A DNA stretch of 64,000 bases from Azadirachta indica (GCA_022749755.1 CM040447.1:15785087-15849086); one strand, 5' to 3'. Positions 23,976 through 35,409 are shown, counted from the first letter of the stretch. The notes: a model not told the origin generated them from the letters alone. Numbers and translations: made by a program.

Positions 23976-24340
23976 CATTATCTAGCTAGTCATTTAATTG
24001 GCACTGCTATAGTGTGAAAGATCTTGCTTGCGATCCTCAACATGATTAAGCTTCCTTTAATAATCAACCGACCCAAATGCTAATTTACCTCACGAGCTTC
24101 CACAAATTTGGAAAATGGTCTCCTGCAGCATTTATGAACAGCTATTTAAGGCAAATGTAACCGATATTTTTAACCTGAAAATAGATAGTAACAAAGAAAA
24201 TTGGCAGAAATTAGAATAGATGAATTGTGGAGGGCCAACAGTTTCGCAAGCAAATGGACAGTTAGATAGAAACTTGCGCTGGTTTGTGAACTCCGTGGAC
24301 GAGCGTAGAATATTGTTCCTAATCTGCAGTAATGTTAACA
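23976..24340 (-). promoter_or_regulatory. Leader exon of F-box gene 2
   Basis: Aligned with the gene 1 leader (11115-11420) through AAATTTGGAAAATGGTCTCC and CTTGCTTGCGATCCTC. The homology ends about 75 bp before CACTA-2. A ~50-bp internal tandem copy of GTGAAAAAATTATGAATCAT lies just inside the intron (23890-23940). Confidence 0.5.
23990..24043 (-). CDS. Upstream ORF in gene 2 leader, 17 aa
   Basis: ATG at 24043 encodes MLRIASKIFHTIAVPIK and stops at TGA 23990-23992. It is the counterpart of the 16-codon frame in the gene 1 leader. The first 12 codons match in amino acid except the second, with synonymous third-position changes. Confidence 0.4.
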   Translation of the reverse strand: MLRIASKIFHTIAVPIK

Positions 24341-24416
24341 AGTAATGTTACATATTTCAAACTTGTATGAACAATGTATATTATAAAAATATGATTCTAA
24401 GCTCCTTTATTGCATA

Positions 24417-27400
24417 CACTACTAGAAAAATTGGCATTACTAATACCAATCTCTCGATACTTTTTAGAAAGTATCAAGACTAATGAACATAAGTGGTTTT
24501 TTTTTTTTTTGCGAACAACAAAACTGTAATAGAAATTACTGACACTGAATAATGTGTATTAAGATTCTTTTAAATTGTACTATTACCAGTCAAAATAACA
24601 TCATTTTGCTCTTCCCCCTTTCCAAAAAAAAAAAAAAAGGAAAACCCAATTTCCCCCCTTCATTTTCATTTTCCCACCTAGGACAAAATTTTCTCTCTTG
24701 CTCTCTTCATACCTAGCATCAAATCACTCAAAATAACCACATCCTAAATCTTTAAACAACCTAAAGCTATCTGAAATCAACTCATTTCTACATTAAATCA
24801 ACTTATTTACACTTTAAATCAAGTGAAATTTATTCATATTATCTTCAAAGAACAGATCCAGTTTCGAATTTGATCGCAAACTTTTAAAAACAAAAAATTT
24901 ATCTAGGTAAGTCATCAAATGTTAAAATCCTTAAAATATTTTTGTTATTTCTTTGTTTCTATTGCATGTAGGAGTGGGCAGAAAATCGGACTGAATCGGA
25001 CCGGATTAGAACCGGATCAAAATTTATAGGTTTGGTTCGGTATTTTATGCAATTCGATTCGATTTCAGTTCTTAAAATAAAAAATTCAGAATTTTTTGTT
25101 CGATTTCAGTTTTAATCCAAAAAACCCAAACTAAAATTTTAAAAGAAATAATAAATTTATTTAAAAATTGAACCGACCTAAAAATCGAATCGATCCATCC
25201 GATTTTAATCCAGTTTTAACATGTAATCGATTCGATCCGGTCCAATTTTTTCTTTATATTTCGTCCGGTTCGATTTAAAAAATTTGAAATTCGAAATTTT
25301 TAAATCCAATCTAGTTTTTCAAAAACTCGGACCAAACCAGCCTATGCCCACTCCTAATTGTGTGTACATTAATTTGAGTAGTTTTATTTTATTTTTCAAT
25401 TTTTAGGATTTGGGTTTCGTTATGTTGATTTTGTTTATATAATTTGCTTGACCCTATTCTCAATTTCTAGTATATGTTTATTCTTAAAACTAATTTCAGA
25501 GCCAATTTATAGGATGCATATTATTTTACAAGTACATTTGTATGAAATCGATGGGTTACATGTGCTAATCTAGAAGCTAATTTGTACATGTATGAAATCA
25601 GTGGGTTATTGGAGCGCATATGTTGATTTTTTTAATTCCTTGTATTGTGATATTTATTATTGGAGTAAATTTGCTAATTTTTTTGTTCTTTGTATTGTGA
25701 TTCTTTTTTTTTTTTCATGTTAGAGTGCATGTCCTAATATGTTATTCCTTGTGTTACAATTTTTTATTGTTTTGAGTGTATTTTGCTGATTTGGGATCTG
25801 ATTTCTATTTTTATTGATAATATTTTTATTTTTTTAATTGTTTATTTATTGATTTAGGTGCAAAAAAATTGCTTTTGTTATTATTGTCAGGTATATTCTT
25901 TTACATATTCACATTCACTTTGTATGTATTAGATATTACTTTGCATCGGATATTGCTATTGTAATTGTATTTAATTGTTATCAGAGAACACACAGGAGGA
26001 ATGATGTAAAGTAGTCGTGGTTGGATATATATTGAAGTATTATTTGTTTCTTGTTTATCTTAATATGCATATAATTTTGCCTTTAAAATTTAAAATTTTT
26101 GAAAAATTATATGAATTCTCTTATTTTTGAGTTTTATTCTTTTTCTCCTTCGAAGTGAAAATGTGCAATTTAATTCATTGATTAATTTTTTGTTTTTAAT
26201 TTTATGCATGGACGTTTATTGCAAAAATTAGATTTGTAGGATTATACATAGTACTCACTTTAGATAGAGTTTCTTAGGTCTTGAAAATTATATTCTAAGT
26301 GTTTGGGAAAATGCCTTATTAGTAACACTAGTTTTAATTGAAACAAAGTTTTTTAAGATTTCATATAATTACTCAAAATGAATTACTTTTTATAAGCTGG
26401 AAATTACATACACTATAGGGTCAAGGATGTCAAGGTAAGCTTTTTAACTAAATCATTTAATTATCGCTTCTTTGAAGAATTTGTTTCTTATCATGATTGG
26501 AGCTTAGTGGCAGAGGATCATAATAATAACTTTAAATGATACTATTACATTTTCAATTATTTTAATATTTATGGTTGTTTTGTACACTCCTACTGATTTC
26601 TTTTTCTTTGTTCAATTAATTTTTTAAGATGATCTATTCAGTTGAGAATAGGAAGTTTAATATAAATACAACTTTTATAAAAATATAAATCTACTTTAAA
26701 CCTTGTTAGTTTAGAAATCTAGTATTATCGTATATGAACTTCCCAATTCTATTGAGACTTTGGCAAAGAGATGGATTGTTCATTATTGTAGTTGCTTAAA
26801 TTGTTATTTTTTTATTAACATATTTGCAATGGTGATTGGTTATTGCAACTTGCTTCACAACCAGAATCTCCCAAATCTTTGTAAGGCATGAATTTTGTTT
26901 GTTTGCTTTACCATGATTACTAAAACTCTTGGGTAATTCATTGTTGAATATATACCCCTAAATTTTTTGGTGTAAAGTGAATGATACATCCTTATAAAAC
27001 TCATGCAAGAAACTAAAACATCTATTATAAAAGTTTGAGTTCTATTTTTATAAATTATTATCTTGTTGTATAGTTGGCTATTTTCATCTTTTAAATATGA
27101 TAATTTTTCTTTCTCTAGCTTAACAAGTAAAATTACATTTTATTATATACTACACTAATTTTGGCTTGTTACTATAAAGCAATGTTCTTATCATATAGGA
27201 GTTAAAGTGACAACATTTCAAGCTTAACTGTTTTAGTTCGATTATTTACCACCAAAAGAAATATGAATTTGGAAAAGAGTGATAGGTTTTTTTGTTATAA
27301 GAATGGTTTTTAAATAGTTGTTTTCTGAAAAGTTGATATCAATTACCCTTCCAATGATTAAGTGTCCTATTATTGTCTTGTAAATCCATAATGCATTAAG

Positions 27401-28974
27401 CTAGTTAAGATTGGCAACCAAATCTTTATTTCGAGCCTTTGTGGACTCTAAAAATTCATAATCAGATAACTTCCTTTACATGGCTACTTGTGCCATATCA
27501 CTACATTTTCTTTTAGCTTGTGGCTCTTGTGCACGTACACATATTACATACCAAACATCATTTGTGGAACAAATATAAATATGATTCCAAATTTTTATAC
27601 TTGCTAAATATCCTTTGCATTTTTTGATATACTAGCAGAAATTCGATTTAATTCAATTTTTGTAACTTTTATCAATTGATTATGTTTTGTTCATTTCTTT
27701 AATCCTCAGTTGTTTTGTTTTATTTAGATATTAAACAATATGCCATTTTTTTAATATTGAAGTTAAATCCATGTGTAACTAGAGTGTATAGTTATGTATT
27801 TAAAATACTATCATGTGTTTATTTATTTACCTTATGTCATGGCATGCTATATCTACTAAACATATACTTTACTATAATTTTGGGAATTTCTTAATTTCAT
27901 TTATTTGTTGACAATGACCATTGTTTTCTTATTCGATATATTGTGCCTCAAGAATATTTATTTTTATAATTATATTGACATTTTTTTTACTATAATATGC
28001 ATGTATTTCTATTTACTTTCAAATGAATACTAACTTCTCATTTAAACCAAACTAGTATATTCCCATGCTTTGGCCATAGTCATATTAATTTATCAATCCT
28101 TATTGTATTAAAATTTGATTTTCTTAATGGACTGTATGTAGGTTTTGAAGAGATGGCTAACACTGAGAGTTTAACTTACAACAATATGGCAAGATTAAAT
28201 GATGTATATCTAGGTTAAATGTCAAATTTGTTATCTTATATTGAAAAAAAATTGTTAAATTATTTTGGTGAATTTAATGAATTTGATGCTTGTGTTTTGT
28301 CCAGGATTGAAGGAAGATTGTGAGATTGCTTGATTGAATATCCATATACTTGTGCGTTGCTTCTGTTTGCCCAAAATTGGTCAGCATTTCTACTTTTACT
28401 TATACTTCTATTATACACATAATCTTTAACTTGTAACTACCTTTGTACACAATAATTAATTTTAATTTTGAACTTAAAATTGTTTTTGTACATAGAATTA
28501 TTTTTGGATTTAGAATTGAATGGAAGATAGATGTATGAAAGTTATTGAATTGTGACTTGAATTGAAAAAACATTCAATGTTCAATTTATAATAATTATAT
28601 TACAGGTCAATTTTCATTACTATATTGCTAATAGTTTTAGTAAATTCATCATTTTAAAAATAAACAAGGGCATTATTATTAGCAACAAAAATAAATTTTA
28701 TTGTTTTAATAAATGAAACATTCATTGATACTAATATAATATCAGCAAATAACAAATCATAGATACTTTTTTGGTAACATAAAAATCTTAATTCCATAGT
28801 TTTAATATGTTACTGATACATCTGGCACACTGGATACTGATATATTTTTCTATGATACTCTATTTAGTGTTAGGAATTGCTGGCTAGGACTACTATATTA
28901 CTTGGAAAGTGTGTTAATAAAGCATATCAATGATACTAATCTTGTGTTAGTAAAGGTCATTTTTTTTAGTAGTG
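24417..28974 (+). mobile_element. CACTA-2: non-autonomous En/Spm-type DNA transposon
   Basis: Left end CACTACTAGAAAAATTGGC. The right end reversed reads CACTACTAAAAAAAATGACC. Flanking triplets are ATA (24414-24416) and GTA (28975-28977), so the 3-bp duplication is now imperfect. The body (4558 bp) aligns in reverse with CACTA-1, except for a 388-bp MITE at 24969-25356. No transposase frame is seen. A poly-T/poly-A-rich subterminal zone at 24490-24640 corresponds to the 20150-20280 part of CACTA-1. Confidence 0.88.
24969..25356. mobile_element. hAT-type MITE inside CACTA-2
   Basis: Terminal inverted repeats TAGGAGTGGGCA and TGCCCACTCCTA bound 388 bp full of GGTTCGG/CCGAACC-like inverted motifs, so it can fold on itself. 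Flanking 8-mers ATTGCATG (24961-24968) and ATTGTGTG (25357-25364) are the target duplication. CACTA-1 has the empty site, TTTCTATTGTGTGTACAT on its minus strand. Eight-bp duplication plus the TIR sequence fits the hAT superfamily. Confidence 0.92.
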
Positions 28975-30290
28975 GTACAAAGTTTTAGTCTTTTCTCAAC
29001 TAAGGTTTAATGCTTTAATCTTTTGTTGTAATATATATGTGTGTGTGTGTGTGTGTGTTAAGAAAAGAAAATGTGTACTATTCATAGTTTTAAAGAGAGT
29101 GGGTATCATTCACAAGAGAGAGGTAAAATAGTGAACTCAAAACAGTTTTGATCAAATAGCTGATTAGAGGTCAATTTGTACTTCGATTGAACTAAAGTTT
29201 TATCAGCAGCTTCAAGACTCAGAGGACTAAATTTTTAATGATGGAAATTAGATTTAAAGCTCTCTTCCTCTAGATTTCGAAGCTAATAGTTAAGTTATCA
29301 TTTTAGTAAAGTTTTCTTAAACTCTCTTTAATTTCTTTGTAAAATTTGATTATTTGCCAAGATTAGTTTATCTTAAAAATGTTATAGATGTATATCTCTA
29401 ATTCTAGATAGAAAGAACTTATGTATTCCCATTATTGTTCATAGTGGAGTTTTTTCTGAGTGGTATATAGTCCTGTGATTTTTACATTGGGGAGGTTTTC
29501 CTTATTAAATTAATGGTGTTTTATGGTTGTGTTATGGTGATTTTGTTGCTATCCAAGAATTAATTTTGGATCCAAGATTGTTGCTCTATTTGTTTGTTTT
29601 GTTTGTTTCCTATTACGTTCACACAAGAGGACATAAGATAATTGTTATGCTTGTGTGGTTAATTGTGCTAGTTTATCCCATCATAATCTGCATAGTTGAA
29701 CACATAATCCATTTTCTATAAATAAAACTTAATTGGAGTGGTGTTGTCGAGGTCATCATCTTTGTATCCCTCAAAGATAAAAATAAAATCTTTAATGAAC
29801 AAATCATCCATCTTGTTTCATCCATTCTCATAAATTAGAAAAACATAGCAACAACCTATAACAAAGTCGCCTTCTTTCTTTAAATTTTTTTTAACAAATT
29901 TAATTAATTTTGGTCCCTATAAATAATATTTGACATTTTATTTACTATTTCTATAAGTATTAAATAAATTAGTTTGACTACATTTTGAGAATTTATATAT
30001 TACATGTATATTCTGTAATTTCTCGTATTTTGATAGTAGTAAAATGATCCGAATGTCCAAGAAAGTAGGTAATAATTTGTATTAAACCTTGTTAAATTCA
30101 AGTAGTATTCTTTATATTGTATACACACACACACACTCACATTGTTTTACTATTATTTGAAATCTTACAGTTATTGTACTCTATAAATTTTTATACTTCA
30201 AATAAATTATTGAGTCCAATTTACCAACATAATATTTTAAGAAATAGGGTGCTAGCAGGTCCTAGAATAGGCTCCCAATGGTAGATCTCT
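28975..30290. other. Intergenic with microsatellites
   Basis: No gene seen. (GT)n at 29039-29058 and (CA)n at 30122-30136. A 64-codon hydrophobic frame at 29527-29721 has no supporting evidence. Confidence 0.5.
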
Positions 30291-30291
30291 T

Positions 30292-30710
30292 GGGGTATAT
30301 TTGGCAGGTAGATCTGAACTACACTATTTCACTATTTGGGACAAAAATTTTTTGTCTAGTGTTTGGTATAGAGATTGAAGTATATAAAAATTAAAAATAA
30401 TATAGTCCAAACCCTTCAAACTTGACCCGCCCCTTTTTCTAGATCAAGCCAGTATTGTACTGCTTTTATTTACTCTTTTAAAAAATAAATTTTTTAAAAT
30501 AATAAAATTTTGAATTATTGAATTATTAATTAAAAATAATAATTTATAATTAAAAATTTAAACAATTATTTTGTACAATTAATATATTATAATACAATTC
30601 AGAGCTAAACAGAGTACTGTATTAAATTTTATTCAATACAATCCATTAAAATTCAATTTAATTTACTTTATTACAATTCAATACAGTCCAATGCGTCTTA
30701 CGAAATACAC
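30292..30710. mobile_element. Possible degenerate MITE
   Basis: The ends GGTATATTTGGCAGGTAGA and, reversed, GTGTATTTCGTAAGACGCA are roughly two-thirds alike, and the middle is very AT-rich. Internal TTTGGGACAAAAATTTTTTG resembles MITE sequence. No clear target duplication. Confidence 0.35.
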
Positions 30711-30899
30711 TTTTAGTTTATTAAGGGGGAGAAAGCTTTGCCTTATACTTGATATTATCTTACGAGGCCAAGTCTGCCATAAGACCATTTTTTTTAAATT
30801 TTAGTTAGGATTAAGTTTTAGGTTTTTTTTTCCCACATAAAATTGGTGCAGAGTTTGTTAAAGAGGAGCATACTATAAACACAAAAATGAAACAATTAA

Positions 30900-31123
30900 C
30901 AAGACTAACCACATCCAGGCAATATGGTCTGAGAGTTTTTTGCGGTCAACTTTGTCGCGGAGTTAATGCACCTCCACAATATTTCTTTTTCCATTTCTCT
31001 TCTGCGTTCCCTCGTGTATGTATATATACATGGACTTCAAAGTTGAAAATCCCTGTTGGCATCATGGATATCTGAATTAATTTGATTGAATGAAGACTTG
31101 ATCATGGTGAAGATCGCCTTCAG
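30900..31123 (+). promoter_or_regulatory. Leader region of F-box gene 3, related to genes 1 and 2
   Basis: Contains GCACCTCCACAAT and CTTGATCATGGTGAAGATCG, which match CCCTCCACAATTC and CTTAATCATGTTGAGGATCG in the gene 2 leader, in the same order and direction relative to the gene. It ends in CTTCAG|GTCAGT, a plausible splice donor. An acceptor TTGTGGCAG ends at 31671, which would give a 548-nt 5'-UTR intron (31124-31671). Confidence 0.45.
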
Positions 31124-31157
31124 GTCAGTTCTCAATAACTTTCCAAAAACAAGTTAA
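31104..31157 (+). CDS. Upstream ORF in gene 3 leader, 17 aa if unspliced
   Basis: ATG at 31104 starts MVKIAFRSVLNNFPKTS and stops at 31155-31157. If the leader is spliced 31123/31672, the frame instead runs through the second exon and stops at TAA 31751-31753, overlapping the main ATG at 31753 (TAATG). It is positionally equivalent to the uORFs of genes 1 and 2, and the first residues (M.(R/K)IA) agree. Confidence 0.35.
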   Translation: MVKIAFRSVLNNFPKTS

Positions 31158-31752
31158 AATACAAGCAAGGTATTCGAGAATGAGAACTATTCCGTTTTAC
31201 TTTCTTACTTTCTTGGCATAGAACATAAATCATGCTGCTTACTTTTATCTCTCAATAAACAATACAACACATTCAAAGTAAAATAATAATAAGATGAAAT
31301 TCAACTGCAATTAATACACTATTAATGTACTATTATAATAATAAAAATATTTATTTTAGACTTCATCTTCCTCTTGTTTGTAAGCCAATCCTATTTGGAT
31401 CACTTTATATATCTGTCATTAGTTTTATTTGAAAGATATTTCAGTTTGTTGTCGTCAATTGAATTGGATTACTTGTTTCATGTATGCATAAATATGGATT
31501 ACACTTATGCATTAAGTTTCCATCTTCACTAAAAGAAAAAGAAAAAGAAAAAGGTTTTTCATGTATAATTTTGGACGTCATCATACTATTAACCTCCAGT
31601 ACAACTGGATATTACCTACAATAACAAATTAGAATTTGCGTTTTACAATGCTTTATAATTTTTTGTGGCAGGAAAATTAATTTGGTATCCTATCGAGATT
31701 GTCTGAAGATAATTTACAATCCACGAGGAGAAGAAACATTAAGCGAAAAATA

Positions 31753-32877
31753 ATGGTGGGAGTTTATGGAGATTTGCCAGAAGATTTATTGACTGAAATC
31801 CTATCAAGATTGCCGGTAAAATCTCTTAGACGATTAAGATGTGTTTGCAAATTTTTGTATAATTTAGTAGAAAATCCTAAATTTATTTACAAGCACCTGA
31901 GACAGGATGACAATACTCGTCTCATTGTTCGTTATCATACGGAACCTGATGAAGATGATAATTTTCATGATCCAAAATATTTCTTTTCTTTAATTCTTGA
32001 TGAAAACCTATCAGACTTATCATTGCAAGAACTTCATCCTCAAATGCCAGGCATGATTCTTGGTCCCTTTGATGGCATATTTTGCTTATTTGAAAGTTAC
32101 AGTTTTATAACTTTGTGGAACCTCGCTACAAGAGAATATAGAGTTCTTCCAAAGTGTAGGGCTACCCTTCGGCACTACACAATAGTTAATAGTTCTAATG
32201 TTGGATTTGGAGTGGATCCCCTAAGTAACGACTTCAAGTTGGTCTTGATATTTACTCTATTCGATAAAAAACGAAGTGTCCTCTGTGATTTTTCACATGT
32301 TGTGGTGTACAACTTAAGTACTAATTCTTGGAGAAATTTGGAAGGCTTTGATATGAACTACGATTTCCTACTTGAAACAATTGATAGCACATATTTGAAT
32401 GGAGTATGTTACTGGTTGACAAAGCAAGATTTCGGGTACAAAGTTATCCTTTCATTTGACATGACTAATGAGGTGTTCCAAGAGATACAATATCCAGGAA
32501 GTATTCCTGAATCAGCAGATAGGATTCTTGGGCTCTATACTGACTATCTCGCTGCACTAGTGTTAGATGAGAATTACTTTGAAATATGGATAATGAAAGA
32601 AAATTGTTGGACCAAACATGTAACTGTTGGGCCTTTTGTAGAAGTTGAAAAGCCGCTTGCATTTTGGAAGAAAGGTTCATTTTTAGTAGAGTCTAGTACT
32701 GGAGATTTACTCTTTTATGATCCTATTACTCAAGAAATGAGGAATCTTGGACTCCAAAACTGTTGGTTTGCAGTTCCGTACAAGGAGAATCCACTTACAA
32801 TCAAGGGAGAAGACAGATTTTTTCAATTTTTTGACATTCCATGGCATATATTGGGAGTGTCTCAAACGGATTCATAA
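31753..32877 (+). CDS. F-box gene 3, S-locus-F-box-like (F-box + FBA), 374 aa
   Basis: Third full-length F-box gene, more diverged from genes 1 and 2 and in the opposite direction. The F-box at residues ~7-50 has LPEDLLTEILSRLPVKSLRR and LRCVCKFLYNLV. The FBA region has LWNLATREYRVLP, VGFGVDPLSNDFKLV, VVVYNLSTNSWRNLE and ILSFDMTNEVFQEIQ. The C-terminal block reads VGPF...KPLAFWKKGSFLVE and LLFYDPITQEMRNLGL. The ATG at 31753 is chosen because AATAATGGTG matches the start context of gene 2 and because the F-box then begins as in the paralogues. An upstream in-frame extension lacks an ATG. The open frame and shared leader argue for a functional gene. Role inferred: SCF substrate receptor. Confidence 0.93.
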   Translation: MVGVYGDLPEDLLTEILSRLPVKSLRRLRCVCKFLYNLVENPKFIYKHLRQDDNTRLIVRYHTEPDEDDNFHDPKYFFSLILDENLSDLSLQELHPQMPGMILGPFDGIFCLFESYSFITLWNLATREYRVLPKCRATLRHYTIVNSSNVGFGVDPLSNDFKLVLIFTLFDKKRSVLCDFSHVVVYNLSTNSWRNLEGFDMNYDFLLETIDSTYLNGVCYWLTKQDFGYKVILSFDMTNEVFQEIQYPGSIPESADRILGLYTDYLAALVLDENYFEIWIMKENCWTKHVTVGPFVEVEKPLAFWKKGSFLVESSTGDLLFYDPITQEMRNLGLQNCWFAVPYKENPLTIKGEDRFFQFFDIPWHILGVSQTDS

Positions 32878-33696
32878 TGGAGATGAAAATTCTCTCACTA
32901 TGTAAATTACCATTGTCTTTCTCTGCTATATGAAATTAAAGAATTTGGGTCCATATTTTCTTAAATGAATACCAAAAATAACAAACAAATAAAATAAGTG
33001 ACCATATCCAAATAGAAGGTCCTCTACAAGTCTTTGTCAATCAACTGGGTAGCAAATTTACTGCCAGTCCATTTCTATTATGATACTCCATTCCTTGCAA
33101 TTTCCTCCTCCTGGTCTATACCATCACATCTTTCAACATCAAAATTCAAGTTGAAGTTAACCTTTATCATTCAGATTGGTTTAGTTACATGCATTTTTTC
33201 ATATTTCACACCATGCTTGCTTACATTTACACCCTGCTTAATTAATTAAACAAGGGAGATAGGGGTAAAATTTTCTTTTTCAACACAAACTCTTCCACTT
33301 TAATTTTATATAAAATACTTTCATACCTAAAGTATTAAATTGATTAGCTGCATTTACAGCTTTACGTCTATGACTTGAGGGTGGACAACTTTGTTTGGTT
33401 TGCATTTTAATTAAAAGGATAACCTGAATGGGGAATTGAGAATGAGATAAAAATGATATTAATTTAACAATTCACTCGAGCGGAATAAAAATTCTGTACA
33501 TGACGCACTGCCGTCGAAGATATATATATATAAATTTCATTCACATTATATATAAAACTGAATTGCAATTCCAGGTGAATCTGTAATAAAGCATCCAAGG
33601 TATCTCTCAATTCTTTGACAAGCAGATCATATAATACGTAGCTTCCCATTGCCAGTCTCCATAAAAAATGAATTGTTCTTTCAAAATCCTGGTGGT
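32878..33696. other. Intergenic downstream of F-box gene 3
   Basis: The left part is probably the 3' UTR. A minus-strand frame at 33464-33649 (MGSYVLYDLLVKELRDTLDA...) has a protein-like start but no recognised family and may be an exon fragment. Confidence 0.45.
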
Positions 33697-33701
33697 GACA
33701 A

Positions 33702-34104
33702 AGTTGAATATTAGTAAAACTTCTGGCTTAGTGTTTTAGGCAAAGAAAATGTACTGCTTGAGTTTTTGTGTAACAAAACTGCTTACAAACTGTAGATATT
33801 ATAATTTATATATTTAATACTGTGACCTCCAAGACAGGTTATTGACAACCTATAAGAGCATAAAATAATTTTGCAATTGTACAATACCATCCTCTGCAAA
33901 ACTGGCCGCTGTGCTGCTCCTTTTTTTTTTTTTTAATCACAAATTGATTCCCTCGTGAGGTGCTCAGTGTACCTATTGCAATCTCCTTCTTTGTCCTTCA
34001 CCGCAAGCTGTATGTTTCCGGCGAAAGAGCTGTGAGCCGTACATTTGCCTGGGCTCAAGTCTAGGTTGGATTTTACCTGGGTCAGAAGCCCACCACTTCC
34101 AACA
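33702..34104 (-). repeat. Copia D 3' LTR
   Basis: On the minus strand starts TGTTGGAAGTGG after the purine tract GAGGGAGGC. Near-identical in layout to the right LTR (42787-43178), sharing CTCCAAGACAGGTTATT and CACAAATTGATTCCCTCGTG. Contains a poly-T run at about 33920-33934. Confidence 0.92.
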
Positions 34105-34808
34105 GCCTCCCTCAAAGCAAGAGCTTATTTCTGAATTTTGTGAACTTCTCAATTGACAATGGCTTGGTTGGGATGTCTGCTATCTGCTCTTATTGACTCA
34201 ATTTATTCCTTGCAAAGGCAAGTTCTTGTTTTGTTAAAGTGACGTGCTGTAGGGCCTTACAACACTTCGGCATGTGGTTGCATCCTCGAAAGGTTCACCC
34301 TCCTCCTTGGACAAAATCCCTCATGTGGTAAGAGGTGTACTGTTGCCTTTACATTACCGCATGTTTGCTCTATTCAGTAGATCTTATATATTTTTTCACT
34401 ATGTGAGAATTAATCGGTCCTCAGTTCTAGTCACCTCTATTTCTAGGAAGAAGTGAAGTTCTTTTAGGTCTTCAAGGCAAAAGTTTGATGAAGCTTGCGT
34501 ACCAAATCCTCTAAATTGCTGGCTTGATTCCTGCTACAATGATGTCATCCACATAAAATAGTAAAATGGTTATATCTTCTCTGGGTTTTTTGAAAAAGAG
34601 AATGAATCTGAATTTAAGCTATTGAGACACTGCGATTGGAGAGCATTTATGAGGTTTTCAAACCAAACTCTAGAGGCGTGCTTTAATACATAAACAGCTT
34701 TCTGCAACGTCTATACATGATTTGGTTTTTCATGATCAACAAATTCTTTAGGTTGCACCATATACACTGTTTCACTAAGATCACCATTTAGGAGTGCATT
34801 GTTGACAT
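34105..34808 (-). pseudogene. Copia D pol, 3' portion (end of RT, relic of RNase H)
   Basis: From right to left the minus strand reads NNALLNGDLSE (part of the RT catalytic block) and QPKEFVD, then a KAVYVLKHASRVW block corresponding to KALYGLKQAPRAW. Near 34150 is the RNase H tail with IPTKPLSIEKFTKFR. Most of RNase H between these is missing or unreadable. Confidence 0.85.
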
Positions 34809-35347
34809 TGTTGGAATTAATGCATTTTTCACATTTCTAAGCTGTCAAACAACATACTTTTCAACATTTGCAAGTTATAAACACTATCAAAGGACAATTT
34901 CAAAACTTAAACTGTATCGATTGAGACATCATTTCTAAACATGGTTGGCATCGTTAGAAAAATCAAGATATCAACTTTCCAGTAAATTTTAAGGTATTCA
35001 ATTTAGATTTCTTTAAAGAAAGTTATAGTCAAATGTTTAAAGGATGTTCAAATGAAAAGTCAATATGAAATTTCTGCATAATACTGTTAAAATTCTCATA
35101 CAATGTTTTGTATTTAAAGTCAAAGTTTTTGTCTTTAAAAAGTGTGTTTAGAATTATTTAGGATTGATTTTCTAGCATGGCTAGTTGCTATTTATATGGC
35201 AATGTAAGGAAAAAAATGAAAGATATAACAAAACAGAACATAGAAATAAAAATTCCACAAAATATTAAGCTCTGCAACAGCAATTCAACAAATGTTCTGT
35301 TTTTGTTTTTAATTTTTCCTTACAATTTATTCAAACAACCAACAAAA
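34809..35347 (+). repeat. Copia B 5' LTR
   Basis: Paired with 39215-39738. Shared blocks include TCAACTTTCCAGTAAATTTT and CATGGCTAGTTGCTATTTAT. The TATA-like TATTTATATGG is at about 35190. Confidence 0.93.
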
Positions 35348-35363
35348 GTGGTATTAGAGCAGG
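35348..35363 (+). other. Copia B primer-binding site
   Basis: TGGTATTAGAGCAGG directly after the 5' LTR, complementary to tRNA-Met with one change from TGGTATCAGAGC. Confidence 0.8.
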
Positions 35364-35409
35364 TTATTAAGTTCAAGTCTAGGGCGTTTTTCATCCCTAA
35401 GGCATCAAG

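Noticed and set aside
24132..24341. Basic N-terminal frame upstream of gene 2 as an organelle-targeted protein
   Set aside because: It lacks an ATG, and the aligned leader of gene 1 does not keep the frame. It is better explained as non-coding leader shared among the F-box genes.
29527..29721. Hydrophobic 64-codon frame as a membrane peptide
   Set aside because: TTT/GTT/ATT-rich DNA gives hydrophobic frames by chance. There is no homologue or other support.
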